Origin: an uncultured Anaerolineae bacterium
GTDB lineage: Bacteria; Chloroflexota; Anaerolineae; Promineifilales; Promineifilaceae
Length of the DNA stretch: 64,000 nucleotides
Direction of reading: 5' to 3'
Assembly: GCA_905479495.1 (NCBI GenBank)
Contig: CAJQMR010000011.1
Location: 124,001-188,000 of the forward strand
Position 1 is the first letter of the stretch. Every line of letters begins with the position of its first letter. Both the position numbers and the translations under genes were made by a program. This document shows, one piece after another, positions 55,974 to 63,382 of this stretch. The notes under the pieces were generated by a model. The model ran no database searches. It saw only the letters and a program-made list of their open reading frames with translations, and was not told where the DNA came from.

Positions 55974-56843
55974 TTAATATTCCGACAAACTCCCTCTGCG
56001 CCGGGCACGGTTTTCTTCATGACGATATAGCCAGAAGCCCAGCAGAGGCATGGCAACGCCAAAGAGCGTCACAATGCCTAATTCTACACCAATCGGAGCC
56101 AGTTCGGGGAATCCATTTGGATATCCCATCAAAGTCGAGCGAAAGGCATCGACACCATAAGAAAGCGGGATTGCCTTGGCAATCCACAGCAGCGGTTCTG
56201 GCAAGGCAGAAAACGGAAAAAACGGTGCGCAAAAAATCATAAATCCGAACTGAATCAGGTTTACGGCCGTTTGCGCCGCTTCCTTAATCCGCAATGTCCA
56301 GGCGGCAAAAGCAAACCCTGTGCCAAACGTGCCAGACAGGGTCATGAGCAAAATGTACACAGCCAACGGGCCATTGTTGATGGGCAATTCACCCAGCAGC
56401 GAACTCATCAAAATAGCCGCAGCAATAGAAAGCAGCCCCGTCCACAGCAGCGTTAGCGTTACTCGCGAGGCCAGCGCGGCAAACTTGGAAGCCGGACTCA
56501 GGTAAAGCTGCTCCAGCGTGCCTTGTTTTTGTTCCCGTCGGACGTTAAAGCCAATGCTCCACAACGTATCCGACAGATAAAGAAATATCACAAAGCCGTA
56601 GACTACCAGCCCGGTCACCTCGCTGCTGGATTCGCTCTGGATGCCGTCTGGGGCAAACATTAACCCGGCCAGCGTCAACACCAGCACGATCAGGAAAATC
56701 TGGGCAAAGCTGGCCACAAACTCCACCGGGTAGCGCAGCTGGATGATGAACTCTTTCTTCACCATCGCGGCAAAGGTGCTCAGTGTCGCCATCGGCTCAG
56801 ACATGCGCTCGTAGGGTTCTTTTGGGGGCGATACGGCCGTCAT
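55974..56843 (-). CDS. ABC-2 type transporter permease (DrrB-like) 1
   Basis: This is a 289-residue membrane protein with six hydrophobic segments and a cytoplasmic N-terminus (MVKKEFIIQLRYPVEFV). Landmarks are LYLSDTLWSIGFNVRREQKQGTLEQLYLSP and the exporter signature near PFFPFSALPEPLLWIAKAIPLSYG. It is homologous to the permease at 57465, and the two probably form a heterodimer with the ATPase at 58405. The substrate is unknown. Confidence 0.88.
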   Translation of the reverse strand: MTAVSPPKEPYERMSEPMATLSTFAAMVKKEFIIQLRYPVEFVASFAQIFLIVLVLTLAGLMFAPDGIQSESSSEVTGLVVYGFVIFLYLSDTLWSIGFNVRREQKQGTLEQLYLSPASKFAALASRVTLTLLWTGLLSIAAAILMSSLLGELPINNGPLAVYILLMTLSGTFGTGFAFAAWTLRIKEAAQTAVNLIQFGFMIFCAPFFPFSALPEPLLWIAKAIPLSYGVDAFRSTLMGYPNGFPELAPIGVELGIVTLFGVAMPLLGFWLYRHEENRARRRGSLSEY

Positions 56844-56881
56844 CTAAAAATCCTCAATTGACTAAATAATGGAATGAGACT

Positions 56882-56920
56882 AGAGACTGGAGATTAGAAA
56901 TCGTTCAGTCTCCAGTCTCT
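56882..56920. repeat. Intergenic inverted repeat (AGAGACTGGAGA words)
   Basis: AGAGACTGGAGA (56882-56893) is an exact complement of 56909-56920. The surrounding DNA is made of degenerate 'TCTCCAGTCTCTAATC'-like words, partly tandem. It lies between the first permease and the beta-domain protein gene. Confidence 0.8.
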
Positions 56921-56938
56921 AATCTCCAATCTCCTGTT

Positions 56939-57358
56939 TTAATCCAATCCAATAATGACCAACTCATCATCATCCTGCACCCGGATGAACTCCACCGCCA
57001 TCAGCGAATCCAGATAGGTTTCCAACGTTTTGGCCGGGTCATCACTTTGCACCATCATGTTGCGCAGGCGCAGCGCCTGGTTCACCGGTGGCTGATGGGG
57101 CAGCAGGAGGCCAATCAGCGGAATCGGGATGGGAATGCGCAAATTAACCCGTTCGCCATCGCCGGGATTGTGAACAAAGATACGCAGCCAGGAAAACAGG
57201 GCCCGACGGCCGATTTTCACCGGAGCTGCTTTGGCTAAAGATTGCACGGTTTCCACCTGCATCATTAGTTCGCCGCTGTTGGCATTGGGCTGCCACACGT
57301 CCTTATCCTGCTGCAAAATCAATGCCTGCTTTTCCGCTGCTTTGTATTGTTCGCTCAT
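56939..57358 (-). CDS. Small beta-domain protein related to the SHOCT-like proteins
   Basis: This is a 139-residue protein of unknown function. Its core, WLRIFVHNPGDGERVNLRIP, matches WFRVRVTDTISGRNKVNVNI and WFRVRVANLETGKNRVTVNI of the proteins at 54462 and 60830. It keeps the acidic closing strand (QDDDELVIIGLD) but lacks the N-terminal helical hairpin. TGAGGTGACC gives the ATG at 57358; a GTG at 57364 is possible. It lies between the two ABC permease genes, which ties this domain to the exporter. Confidence 0.65.
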   Translation of the reverse strand: MSEQYKAAEKQALILQQDKDVWQPNANSGELMMQVETVQSLAKAAPVKIGRRALFSWLRIFVHNPGDGERVNLRIPIPIPLIGLLLPHQPPVNQALRLRNMMVQSDDPAKTLETYLDSLMAVEFIRVQDDDELVIIGLD

Positions 57359-57380
57359 GGTCACCTCATGTGAAATATGA

Positions 57381-57460
57381 CCCCCACCCTAACCCTCCCC
57401 CTACCAGGGGGAGGGGATAAGCTTCCTCTCCCTTGAGGGAGAGGGCTGGGGTGAGGGTGA
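57381..57460. repeat. GC-rich cloverleaf-like repeat (MITE-like) in an operon gap
   Basis: Terminal words CCCCCACCCTAACCC and GGGCTGGGGTGAGGGTG pair imperfectly. They enclose two internal hairpins, CCTCCCCCT/AGGGGGAGG and CCTCTCCC/GGGAGAGG. This type of 'CCCTAACCCTCCCCC' element is dispersed in many bacterial genomes. It lies between the beta-domain gene and the second permease. Confidence 0.78.
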
Positions 57461-57464
57461 ATAC

Positions 57465-58322
57465 CTAAAATTGACCAATCCCCTGGTTCCTGCGCAAATT
57501 GCTTTGGGTTCGGTTAAACACCCAGAAGCCAAACAGCGGCGCAAACAGCAAAAAGGCCCATAAAACTGCCATATCTAAATACCAGTTCTCTAAAAAGAAA
57601 CCCACGCCCAGCAATGCCGATCGTACGCCATTTACCATCCAGGTAGGCGGGAACAGCTGGGCAATGAAGCGCAAAAAGGGTGGCAGCACGGCCACGGGGA
57701 AGAAAATGCCCATCAAAAAGCTCACCAACCATTGCATCAAATTCAACACTGATTGGGATTCCTTGATTTTGAGCACAACTGCACCAAAAACAAAAGCGAC
57801 TCCGTAGAGCGGAATCAGCCCAACAAAGATGAACAACAGTGCCAGGATGATGTCCCCTTGAAATGGATTGACGCGGAATATCAGGCAACCCAGCATGAAG
57901 GCCACAATCGCCGTTCCTGTACTGCGAATGGCACTGTACATCGACACACCGGCAATCAGCACGGCGCTAGAGGTAGGCGTGACGAAAACGGCTTCCAATG
58001 TGCCTGTTTCCTGTTCAAAGCGTACCCAGTAGGCGATATGCCAGAAGGCGCTGGAAACAATAGAAAAAATGTTGGCCCCGATGAGCAAATACGCGACGTA
58101 GTTGGCCGTACCCGTGTTGGCGGCAAAGTTGGCCGCCGCATCATCGCCAGCTGTTGCCTGACCCAGCAGCATGGGCATCGCGGCAAACACGATGGGGATG
58201 ATAAATTCCATCACCAGCTGGCCAGGGTAGCGCGTGACATTGATCAGCCGCAGCCGCGTCTCGGCCAGCGCTGCCGAGAGCTTGTTGCGGAAGGTTGGGG
58301 GGGTGTAGGTAAGTGTTGTCAT
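57465..58322 (-). CDS. ABC-2 type transporter permease (DrrB-like) 2
   Basis: This is a 285-residue membrane protein with six predicted helices. It has AYWVRFEQETGTLEAVFVTPTS in the first loop and SFLMGIFFPVAVLPPFLRFIAQLFPPTWMVNGVRSAL near the end, the usual ABC-2 exporter layout. It is the partner of the permease at 55974 and of the ATPase directly upstream. It transports an unknown compound outward. Confidence 0.88.
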   Translation of the reverse strand: MTTLTYTPPTFRNKLSAALAETRLRLINVTRYPGQLVMEFIIPIVFAAMPMLLGQATAGDDAAANFAANTGTANYVAYLLIGANIFSIVSSAFWHIAYWVRFEQETGTLEAVFVTPTSSAVLIAGVSMYSAIRSTGTAIVAFMLGCLIFRVNPFQGDIILALLFIFVGLIPLYGVAFVFGAVVLKIKESQSVLNLMQWLVSFLMGIFFPVAVLPPFLRFIAQLFPPTWMVNGVRSALLGVGFFLENWYLDMAVLWAFLLFAPLFGFWVFNRTQSNLRRNQGIGQF

Positions 58323-58332
58323 AGTTTTAAGT

Positions 58333-58406
58333 AACCAGTATTCAGTGAATCAGTGATCAGTGAGTCAGTAACTGAAAACTGAATACTGACCTACTGAATA
58401 CTGGTT
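58333..58406. repeat. Intergenic inverted repeat (CAGTATTCAGT words)
   Basis: AACCAGTATTCAGT (58333-58346) pairs exactly with 58393-58406. Between the arms are many variants of 'CAGTGATCAGTGAGTCAGT'. The right arm overlaps the stop codon of the ATPase gene. Related words ('TTACTGACCTACTGAATACCG') occur at 2813-2833. Confidence 0.8.
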
Positions 58407-59406
58407 ATTGTGCCGTGTCCTCTGCCAGGGTGCGGCCGGTGTGAGCGATGAACACATCTTCCAGGGTGACTTCCTCTGGGGTGATTTTTTGCAGGATGGC
58501 CCCGTGGCTGCTGAGCGTTTGGATCAGTTGCGGCAAAACGGCCGTTTGGCTCGGTGTCACCACAGTTAGTTGGTTATGACCATTGACCGACGTGATGGCG
58601 GAGCGCGTAATGCCGGTTAGGCCGGAAACGGCCGTACTCGCCTGCGTAGGAATTACGCCCTCTAATCGGATCACCGTTTCCTGGCTAATCGATTCTTTCA
58701 AATCGGCCACCGTGCCTTGGGCTATCACTTCGCCCCGGTCAATGATAGCCACGCGGTCGCACAACGTTTCTGCTTCGGCCATGATGTGGGTGGTATAAAT
58801 TACCGTTTTGCCCTGCTCGTTCAAATCGCGCACAATGGCCCGCAGCTCCCGTGCCGAGGGTAAATCCAGCGTGTTGGTTGGCTCATCCAGAATGAGCAGC
58901 GGCGCGTCGTTGATGAGGGCTTTGGCAAAGGCCAGCTTCATCTTCTGCCCGGAGGAGTAGGTTTCTACGGCCCGGTCGGCAATTTCGCCCAGGTTGAGCC
59001 GCTCGATGACTGTTTGGGCCCGGCGGGCGCGTTCGGCAGGGGGCAAATGATAGAGTGCACCAAAAAAGACCAAATTTTCTCGCCCGGTGAGTTTCCAGTA
59101 GAGGCCACGTTCGCCCATCAACATGCAGCCAACGGTTGACCGGATGGCGTCATCTTGTTTGGTCAGTTCAAACCCATTGATCCAGGCACGGCCGTTTGTG
59201 GGCAGCAGCAAGGTTGTAAGGCACTTAATCAAAGTCGTTTTGCCTGCGCCGTTTGGCCCCAGCAAACCGAAAATTTCGCCCCGCTCAATTTCCAGCGAGA
59301 CGCCTTTCAACGCTTCCACTTCACGTACAGAGGATTTGAACAGCCCCTGGCGCTTTTTGGTCAAATACACTTTTTGCAGATTATCAATCTTGACAGGTGT
59401 CGTCAT
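58405..59406 (-). CDS. ABC transporter ATP-binding protein (DrrA-like)
   Basis: This is a 333-residue ABC ATPase: Walker A GPNGAGKTT, signature YSSGQKMKLAFAKAL, Walker B LLILDEPTNTLD and switch His in YTTHIMAEAETL. The C-terminal extension after about residue 225 is typical of DrrA/NatA exporters. The signature's second residue departs from the canonical LSGGQ. It is encoded just upstream of the permeases and makes up the full exporter with them. Confidence 0.93.
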   Translation of the reverse strand: MTTPVKIDNLQKVYLTKKRQGLFKSSVREVEALKGVSLEIERGEIFGLLGPNGAGKTTLIKCLTTLLLPTNGRAWINGFELTKQDDAIRSTVGCMLMGERGLYWKLTGRENLVFFGALYHLPPAERARRAQTVIERLNLGEIADRAVETYSSGQKMKLAFAKALINDAPLLILDEPTNTLDLPSARELRAIVRDLNEQGKTVIYTTHIMAEAETLCDRVAIIDRGEVIAQGTVADLKESISQETVIRLEGVIPTQASTAVSGLTGITRSAITSVNGHNQLTVVTPSQTAVLPQLIQTLSSHGAILQKITPEEVTLEDVFIAHTGRTLAEDTAQ

Positions 59407-59442
59407 ATACTTGCCTGTTTATTACCAGTGAAAAGCGAAAGC

Positions 59443-59480
59443 GTAAAAAGTGAAAAGTGACTTCTCTTTTCACTTTTTAC
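59443..59480. repeat. Intergenic 15-bp perfect hairpin (AAAAAGTGAAAAG words)
   Basis: GTAAAAAGTGAAAAG (59443-59457) pairs exactly with 59466-59480. Outer 'AGTGAAAAG' and 'TTTTCACT' add to it. It lies between the ABC ATPase and DUF4097 genes. Confidence 0.85.
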
Positions 59481-59486
59481 TTTTCA

Positions 59487-60731
59487 CTAACCCTTATTTT
59501 CCAAAGCTTCCAACAAGGTCGCTGCTTCGCTGGGCGAAATGATTCCCTGCTCCACCATCTTCAGAATTTTAAGCTGTTCTTCGCTGCTGGCTTTTTGTTT
59601 CGGTTCTGGCGGTGGCGTGGGTCGGTATGGGCGTTGCCGCTGCTGCTGGCGCTCGGCCCGTTGGCGGGCGCGTTCGGCGGCTTGTTCAGCACGAGCCGTG
59701 GCCTGTTCCACCTTGCGGGTGATCTTTTCGGTTATCTTTTGCGTGAAATCTGGCCCCAACTTGGTTTCTAGCCGCTGGCTAATTTGCGAAACCTGCTCGT
59801 TGATCTGCTGGCTGATTTGGCTGCCCAAATTGGCAAAATCAAAGTCGAAATCTGCTTCAAAGACGGCGTCATCGCCCCATTTCTCATCCACAATTTCACC
59901 TTCCTTGAGGATAATACGGCCGTTTGCCGTGAAGCTAACATTGGTTTCGCCGTCGCCCAGCCGACCAATAAGCGTATTTTCCATTTCTGTTTCTTTTTCC
60001 AACGGCAGCCGACTTTTGATCGATGGTGCGGTGGCGGTGAGATTGAGTGGGGAGGTGACAGGCCAGCGTACAATGATGTCCCGTTCGGCCGTAAAGCTGT
60101 GGTCGCCCTGACTCAGGCCGCCGGTTAGGCGGATGTCGCCCTGAATGCCCTGCACTGTGACCAATCCACCCAAATTGCGCAAATTAATGTCGCGCTGGCC
60201 GCTTTCCACGGTCACGTCGCCGTTGACCGTGCGCAGGCTTACATCGCCGTGCGCCTGGTGGAGCATGACGCTGCCGTTTACGTTGCGGGCTGATAAATCG
60301 CCGTGGATCGTTTGCACGTCGAGTCCGCCAATGTTGCGCAGCGAGGCATCGCCGTGGACCGTTTCCAGGGTGAGATCACCGTTTAAATTTTTGGCAGATA
60401 GATCGGCATTGAGGGTTTGCACATGCACGTTGTTAAGGCCGCTTAAAACGGCGTCGCCATTCACTTCCACCAGATGCACGTCGCCTTCTAACAGTTTAAC
60501 GGCCACATCGCCATTGACATAATTAACCCAAAGGCTGCTGAGCAGGGGGATGGTGAGCTTGAGCGCTTCAGCGCTGTCGATGGTGAGTTTCTCTTCAGAT
60601 TCATTGATCTCGAAGTTGGCCCCTTTGATGGAAACGGCCGTTTCTGCCCAGGTCCGTACCACCAAATCTCCGTTGCAGCTGTTGATGTTGATTTGTGGCG
60701 CTTTGCCTGTAAATATCTTTTCCTGGTTCAT
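59487..60731 (-). CDS. DUF4097-type beta-helix protein with C-terminal SHOCT-like hairpin
   Basis: This is a 414-residue protein. Residues about 10-260 are a right-handed beta-solenoid with rungs built on 'VNGD', 'VHGD' and 'LNGD' (GDVAVKLLEGDVHLVEVNGD and so on), the DUF4097 pattern. A coiled coil and Gln/Arg-rich segment follow (ATARAEQAAERARQRAERQQ), then the same hairpin seen in the small proteins (EEQLKILKMVEQGIISPSEA). Similar YvlB/LiaX-like proteins respond to envelope stress. No signal peptide is visible. AGAAGGTGTTTT precedes the ATG. Confidence 0.82.
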   Translation of the reverse strand: MNQEKIFTGKAPQININSCNGDLVVRTWAETAVSIKGANFEINESEEKLTIDSAEALKLTIPLLSSLWVNYVNGDVAVKLLEGDVHLVEVNGDAVLSGLNNVHVQTLNADLSAKNLNGDLTLETVHGDASLRNIGGLDVQTIHGDLSARNVNGSVMLHQAHGDVSLRTVNGDVTVESGQRDINLRNLGGLVTVQGIQGDIRLTGGLSQGDHSFTAERDIIVRWPVTSPLNLTATAPSIKSRLPLEKETEMENTLIGRLGDGETNVSFTANGRIILKEGEIVDEKWGDDAVFEADFDFDFANLGSQISQQINEQVSQISQRLETKLGPDFTQKITEKITRKVEQATARAEQAAERARQRAERQQQRQRPYRPTPPPEPKQKASSEEQLKILKMVEQGIISPSEAATLLEALENKG

Positions 60732-60764
60732 AAAACACCTTCTTGCTGTGTCATGGTTTTAGGA

Positions 60765-60822
60765 CTGGCAGCCCTACAAATTCATAAAAAGGCTAGGACT
60801 ACCAATCCTGGTTTCGGAGGGT
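60765..60822. repeat. Intergenic repeat related to 8902-8966
   Basis: AGGACTGGCAGCCCTACAAA and AGGACTACCAATCCTGG resemble AGGACTGGCAGTCCTTT and GGGACTGCCAGCCCTGG in the gap at 8902-8966. Both loci form imperfect inverted repeats with GGACTGGCAG/CTGCCAGTCC arms. It is a dispersed intergenic element in non-coding DNA. Confidence 0.65.
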
Positions 60823-60829
60823 AGTGTGT

Positions 60830-61252
60830 TTAGTCTAGGTAGACCTGCACATGCTCGTTGCTGTCTTCGTCCTGTACATCAACCAACATGCCAGATTTCA
60901 TATCTTTCATCATACCGGTCAGTTCATTCCAGTCTAAATTTTCAATCTCAGGGCTGAAACGGCTGCCGATTTTAAGGCCAAATTTCATCATGCGGACGGG
61001 AATGTTTACGGTTACGCGGTTCTTGCCCGTTTCCAGGTTGGCTACGCGGACGCGGAACCAGCTTGGCTCCTGGCCTTCTGGGGTGGCTGGAGCGGGGGAG
61101 GCAACAGGTGCTTTTTCTACGGGTGGCGGTGGGGGCGCTTTTTCAGCGACGGCTGGTTCGCCAATGTCGCTTAACAAGTTGGCTGCTTCTGCGGCTGTAA
61201 TTTTGCCATTGCTCAATAGTTCCAAAATTTCCATACGGCTTGGTTTGCTCAT
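60830..61252 (-). CDS. SHOCT-like domain protein (small stress-module protein 2)
   Basis: This is a 140-residue paralogue of the protein at 54462. The N-terminal hairpin is SRMEILELLSNGKITAAEAA, followed by a Pro/Ala linker and a beta domain beginning WFRVRVANLETGKNRVTVNI, then GLKIGSRFSPE and an acidic closing strand (DSNEHVQVYLD). TCAGGAGCATATC precedes the ATG. It lies between the DUF4097 gene and the single-pass protein gene. Function is unknown; co-occurrence suggests it works with the DUF4097 protein and the exporter. Confidence 0.8.
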   Translation of the reverse strand: MSKPSRMEILELLSNGKITAAEAANLLSDIGEPAVAEKAPPPPPVEKAPVASPAPATPEGQEPSWFRVRVANLETGKNRVTVNIPVRMMKFGLKIGSRFSPEIENLDWNELTGMMKDMKSGMLVDVQDEDSNEHVQVYLD

Positions 61253-61297
61253 GATATGCTCCTGATTGAATTGCTTGCTTTACCTAAAATATCGTCA

Positions 61298-61354
61298 ATT
61301 TCCCCGGAAACTGCCTGCCAGAATTTCTGTTGTGCAGAAAGTTTCCGGGGAAAT
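61298..61354. repeat. Intergenic hairpin with 15-bp stem and inner hairpin
   Basis: 61298-61312 (A plus TTTCCCCGGAAACT) pairs perfectly with 61340-61354. The loop has its own TTTCTG/CAGAAA stem, so it could form a cruciform. It lies between genes in the minus-strand run and lacks a T-run. Confidence 0.85.
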
Positions 61355-61367
61355 GTTGGTTCCTTAA

Positions 61368-61916
61368 TCAGCCTGCGGGCTGAGTTTTGGCGGCCAGGAA
61401 GCCCATTTGCTCCAGCGTAGACATGAGTGGTTGCGGGTCGGCCATGCGTACGGCCCCGTACCACCATTCTCCTTTATCACCTCGGAAGACCAGGCCACCA
61501 TCCGCATGACGGCCGTCTATGGGAATGAGCAGTTGGGTGGGTTTGCCGGTGCGTGCGGCCGTATTAAACACAACAGGGTTATCAAAATGCAGTTCCATCA
61601 CCAGAGAGTCCGTGGCGTAATCATTGAGGGTTTGCTCAGAGAGGCCCACATCGACGATGCCGGAGTTATTCAGATGACTCAGAGACTGCTCGGCGGCGGC
61701 CACCAGCGAATCAAAATCGGGATGCCCTGGATTCAGGACTGTACGGTTGCCGTGATCAACAATAATGATGCGAGATGGCGTTACGTTTACTGTATTCCCC
61801 AGAAACCACACCCAGTTGCCTGTATTAAACGCATTGATGATGTAAATTACGGCCACAATAAAGACAGCCATGCCAATAAACGGCTCTAAAACGCGAACTT
61901 TCTTTGGATTTTCCAT
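61368..61916 (-). CDS. Single-pass membrane protein of unknown function
   Basis: This is a 182-residue protein with one membrane helix (FIGMAVFIVAVIYIINAF, about 12-30). An outside domain follows with NVTPSRIIIVDHGNRTVL, SEQTLNDYATDSLVMELHF and GGLVFRGDKGEWWYGAV. I do not recognise the family. The ATG at 61916 has AAGGGAGA upstream; the longer reading to 61979 is disfavoured. It sits in the stress-module gene run. Confidence 0.72.
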   Translation of the reverse strand: MENPKKVRVLEPFIGMAVFIVAVIYIINAFNTGNWVWFLGNTVNVTPSRIIIVDHGNRTVLNPGHPDFDSLVAAAEQSLSHLNNSGIVDVGLSEQTLNDYATDSLVMELHFDNPVVFNTAARTGKPTQLLIPIDGRHADGGLVFRGDKGEWWYGAVRMADPQPLMSTLEQMGFLAAKTQPAG

Positions 61917-61945
61917 TTTTATTTCTCCCTTATCGCGAAGGCCGC

Positions 61946-61998
61946 CTGTTTTGGTAATCGGTAACCCGTATTCGGTCATCGGTAAAATGGATTATTGA
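61946..61998. repeat. Intergenic imperfect inverted repeat (GGTAATCGGTA words)
   Basis: GGTAATCGGTAACCCG and CATCGGTAAAATGG form repeated words, with GATTACCGG as the opposite arm. It lies between the single-pass protein and DUF2089 genes. 'CCGATCACCGATCCCG' at 2830-2844 has a similar vocabulary. Confidence 0.5.
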
Positions 61999-62006
61999 TT
62001 ACCGGA

Positions 62007-62384
62007 TCAGCCTTCACCGCGTAAAATTGCTAATGCTTCTTCGGCGGATAATTTGCCGCTGCTTAAGTCGCCCAGGACCGCCTGTTTTGTTTCTTCAGAA
62101 ACTTCTGGTTCTGGTGGGCCAACTTCATAGCCCATCGCCTCAATCACTTCTGTGAGGCGGCTGCGCACGGCTGGATAAGACATGCCCATCTCTTGCTCCA
62201 CCCGGTTGATCTTGCCCTCGCACTTGATAAACGTCTCGATAAAGCTGAGCTGCTCTGCTGTGAGCTGATACAGACGCCCCAGAGAGAAATGTCCCTCGAT
62301 GCTGGTGTCGCAGTTGCGGCAGTGCAGCCGGGTAACGTGTAAGGTGTCGTTGCAGATGGGGCATTGGCCAATTACAGAGTTCAT
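62007..62384 (-). CDS. DUF2089 family zinc-ribbon/HTH protein, likely regulator
   Basis: This is a 125-residue protein. It starts with a zinc ribbon (CPIC at 8-11, CRNC about 22-25). A helix-turn-helix follows (INRVEQEMGMSYPAVRSRLTEVIEAMGY) and the C-terminus is a SHOCT-like hairpin (QAVLGDLSSGKLSAEEALAI). It is the only DNA-binding protein in the gene run, so it is the best candidate to control it. AAGGAGACC precedes the ATG. An 11-bp inverted repeat lies just upstream and may be its operator. Confidence 0.86.
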   Translation of the reverse strand: MNSVIGQCPICNDTLHVTRLHCRNCDTSIEGHFSLGRLYQLTAEQLSFIETFIKCEGKINRVEQEMGMSYPAVRSRLTEVIEAMGYEVGPPEPEVSEETKQAVLGDLSSGKLSAEEALAILRGEG

Positions 62385-62396
62385 TTATTTGGTCTC

Positions 62397-62452
62397 CTTA
62401 AAATGTCGAAAAGAAAAAGATTGCTGACAGGGATGATACTTGACATTTTAAG
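62397..62452. promoter_or_regulatory. Inverted repeat abutting the DUF2089 ribosome binding site
   Basis: CTTAAAATGTC (62397-62407) and GACATTTTAAG (62442-62452) are exact complements with 34 bases between. The proximal arm overlaps the AAGGAG of the DUF2089 gene. It could be an operator for the DUF2089 protein or an RNA hairpin that hides the ribosome binding site. Confidence 0.6.
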
Positions 62453-62467
62453 CATTCGTCCAACAGG

Positions 62468-63190
62468 TTAAACGAGTTCAAGTTGCTCTTTGTGTTCAAA
62501 AGGTTCTTTTTGTTTGGCGAGTAACGGCCGTATCACCAAACTGCCTGTGCTGATTTTTGCCTTAATCCGACCGGCTCCACTGCCCAACGTGCCCTGAAGC
62601 TTACCGCCCACAAAGTGCTGCTCTTCCCGCAAATTGGTCAGCGGAAGCCGACAGTTCAGGCTGCCGGTGGCGGTTTGGGCCGAGAGTTTGGCATTGGTAG
62701 TTTGGGGTAGGGAAAGCACAATTTCGCCTGTCACCGTTTCAAAGCGGTGATTCTCTTCTGTGAGTTCGCCGGTGTAGGTGAGCTTACCGGTGATCGTTTT
62801 GGCGTAAATAGGGCCTTGAATCTGTTTGAGGCTTAGCTTGCCGGTAATGACACGCCCGGTGACTGGTGCTTGAATGCCTTCCACACTCAGTTTACCAGTC
62901 ACGATTTTGGCCTGAACGTCGCAGTGGGCGGGTAGGTGGATGGTGAGATCGGCTTTAGGGTGGTCGTTGTTGAACAGACGGCTGAGGCTTTGCAAAAAGG
63001 TTTCTTCTTGCTCAGCACGCACCACAACGGTGTTGCCTTGTCGCTCTACCCAAACATCCATATGGCGGTAGGTGGCGTCCACAGTAATGACTTTTTCGGT
63101 GGACGGCCGTATCGTGACCGACCCAATTTCTACCAACACATCTAGTTTTGTCTGCTCATCGGTTGTTTCTACAAACTGAATCGTTTTCAT
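62468..63190 (-). CDS. DUF4097 family beta-repeat protein
   Basis: This is a 240-residue protein with a beta-solenoid of rungs such as AKIVTGKLSVEG, GRVITGKLSLKQ, AKTITGKLTYTG and ETVTGEIVLS. This matches the DUF4097 family. It lacks the hairpin and coiled coil of the paralogue at 59487. No signal peptide is visible. The start is uncertain: ATG 63190 or a GTG at 63199. It is the first gene of the minus-strand stress module, so the promoter should lie in the AT-rich DNA at 63191-63382. Confidence 0.78.
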   Translation of the reverse strand: MKTIQFVETTDEQTKLDVLVEIGSVTIRPSTEKVITVDATYRHMDVWVERQGNTVVVRAEQEETFLQSLSRLFNNDHPKADLTIHLPAHCDVQAKIVTGKLSVEGIQAPVTGRVITGKLSLKQIQGPIYAKTITGKLTYTGELTEENHRFETVTGEIVLSLPQTTNAKLSAQTATGSLNCRLPLTNLREEQHFVGGKLQGTLGSGAGRIKAKISTGSLVIRPLLAKQKEPFEHKEQLELV

Positions 63191-63382
63191 TTTCTTCACG
63201 CCATGTTGTAAAAATTAACTAATACCTAAATAAAATTAACAACTGAGCGAATAATAATTTATTTTTCACCCTGTGTCAAGCGTTTTTTGAAGAAAATAGA
63301 AAAATTCATTGATTATCTGAATAAATTACTCAGAAATATCAATAAATCTAAAGAATAATTAAAATTCTGGGTTGGGGAGAGG
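63191..63382. other. AT-rich intergenic region between the glycosyltransferase and DUF4097 genes
   Basis: This is about 190 bases, strongly AT-rich with runs of 'ATAATTTATT'. I see no gene. It must contain the promoter of the minus-strand module, but no box is unambiguous. Confidence 0.5.
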
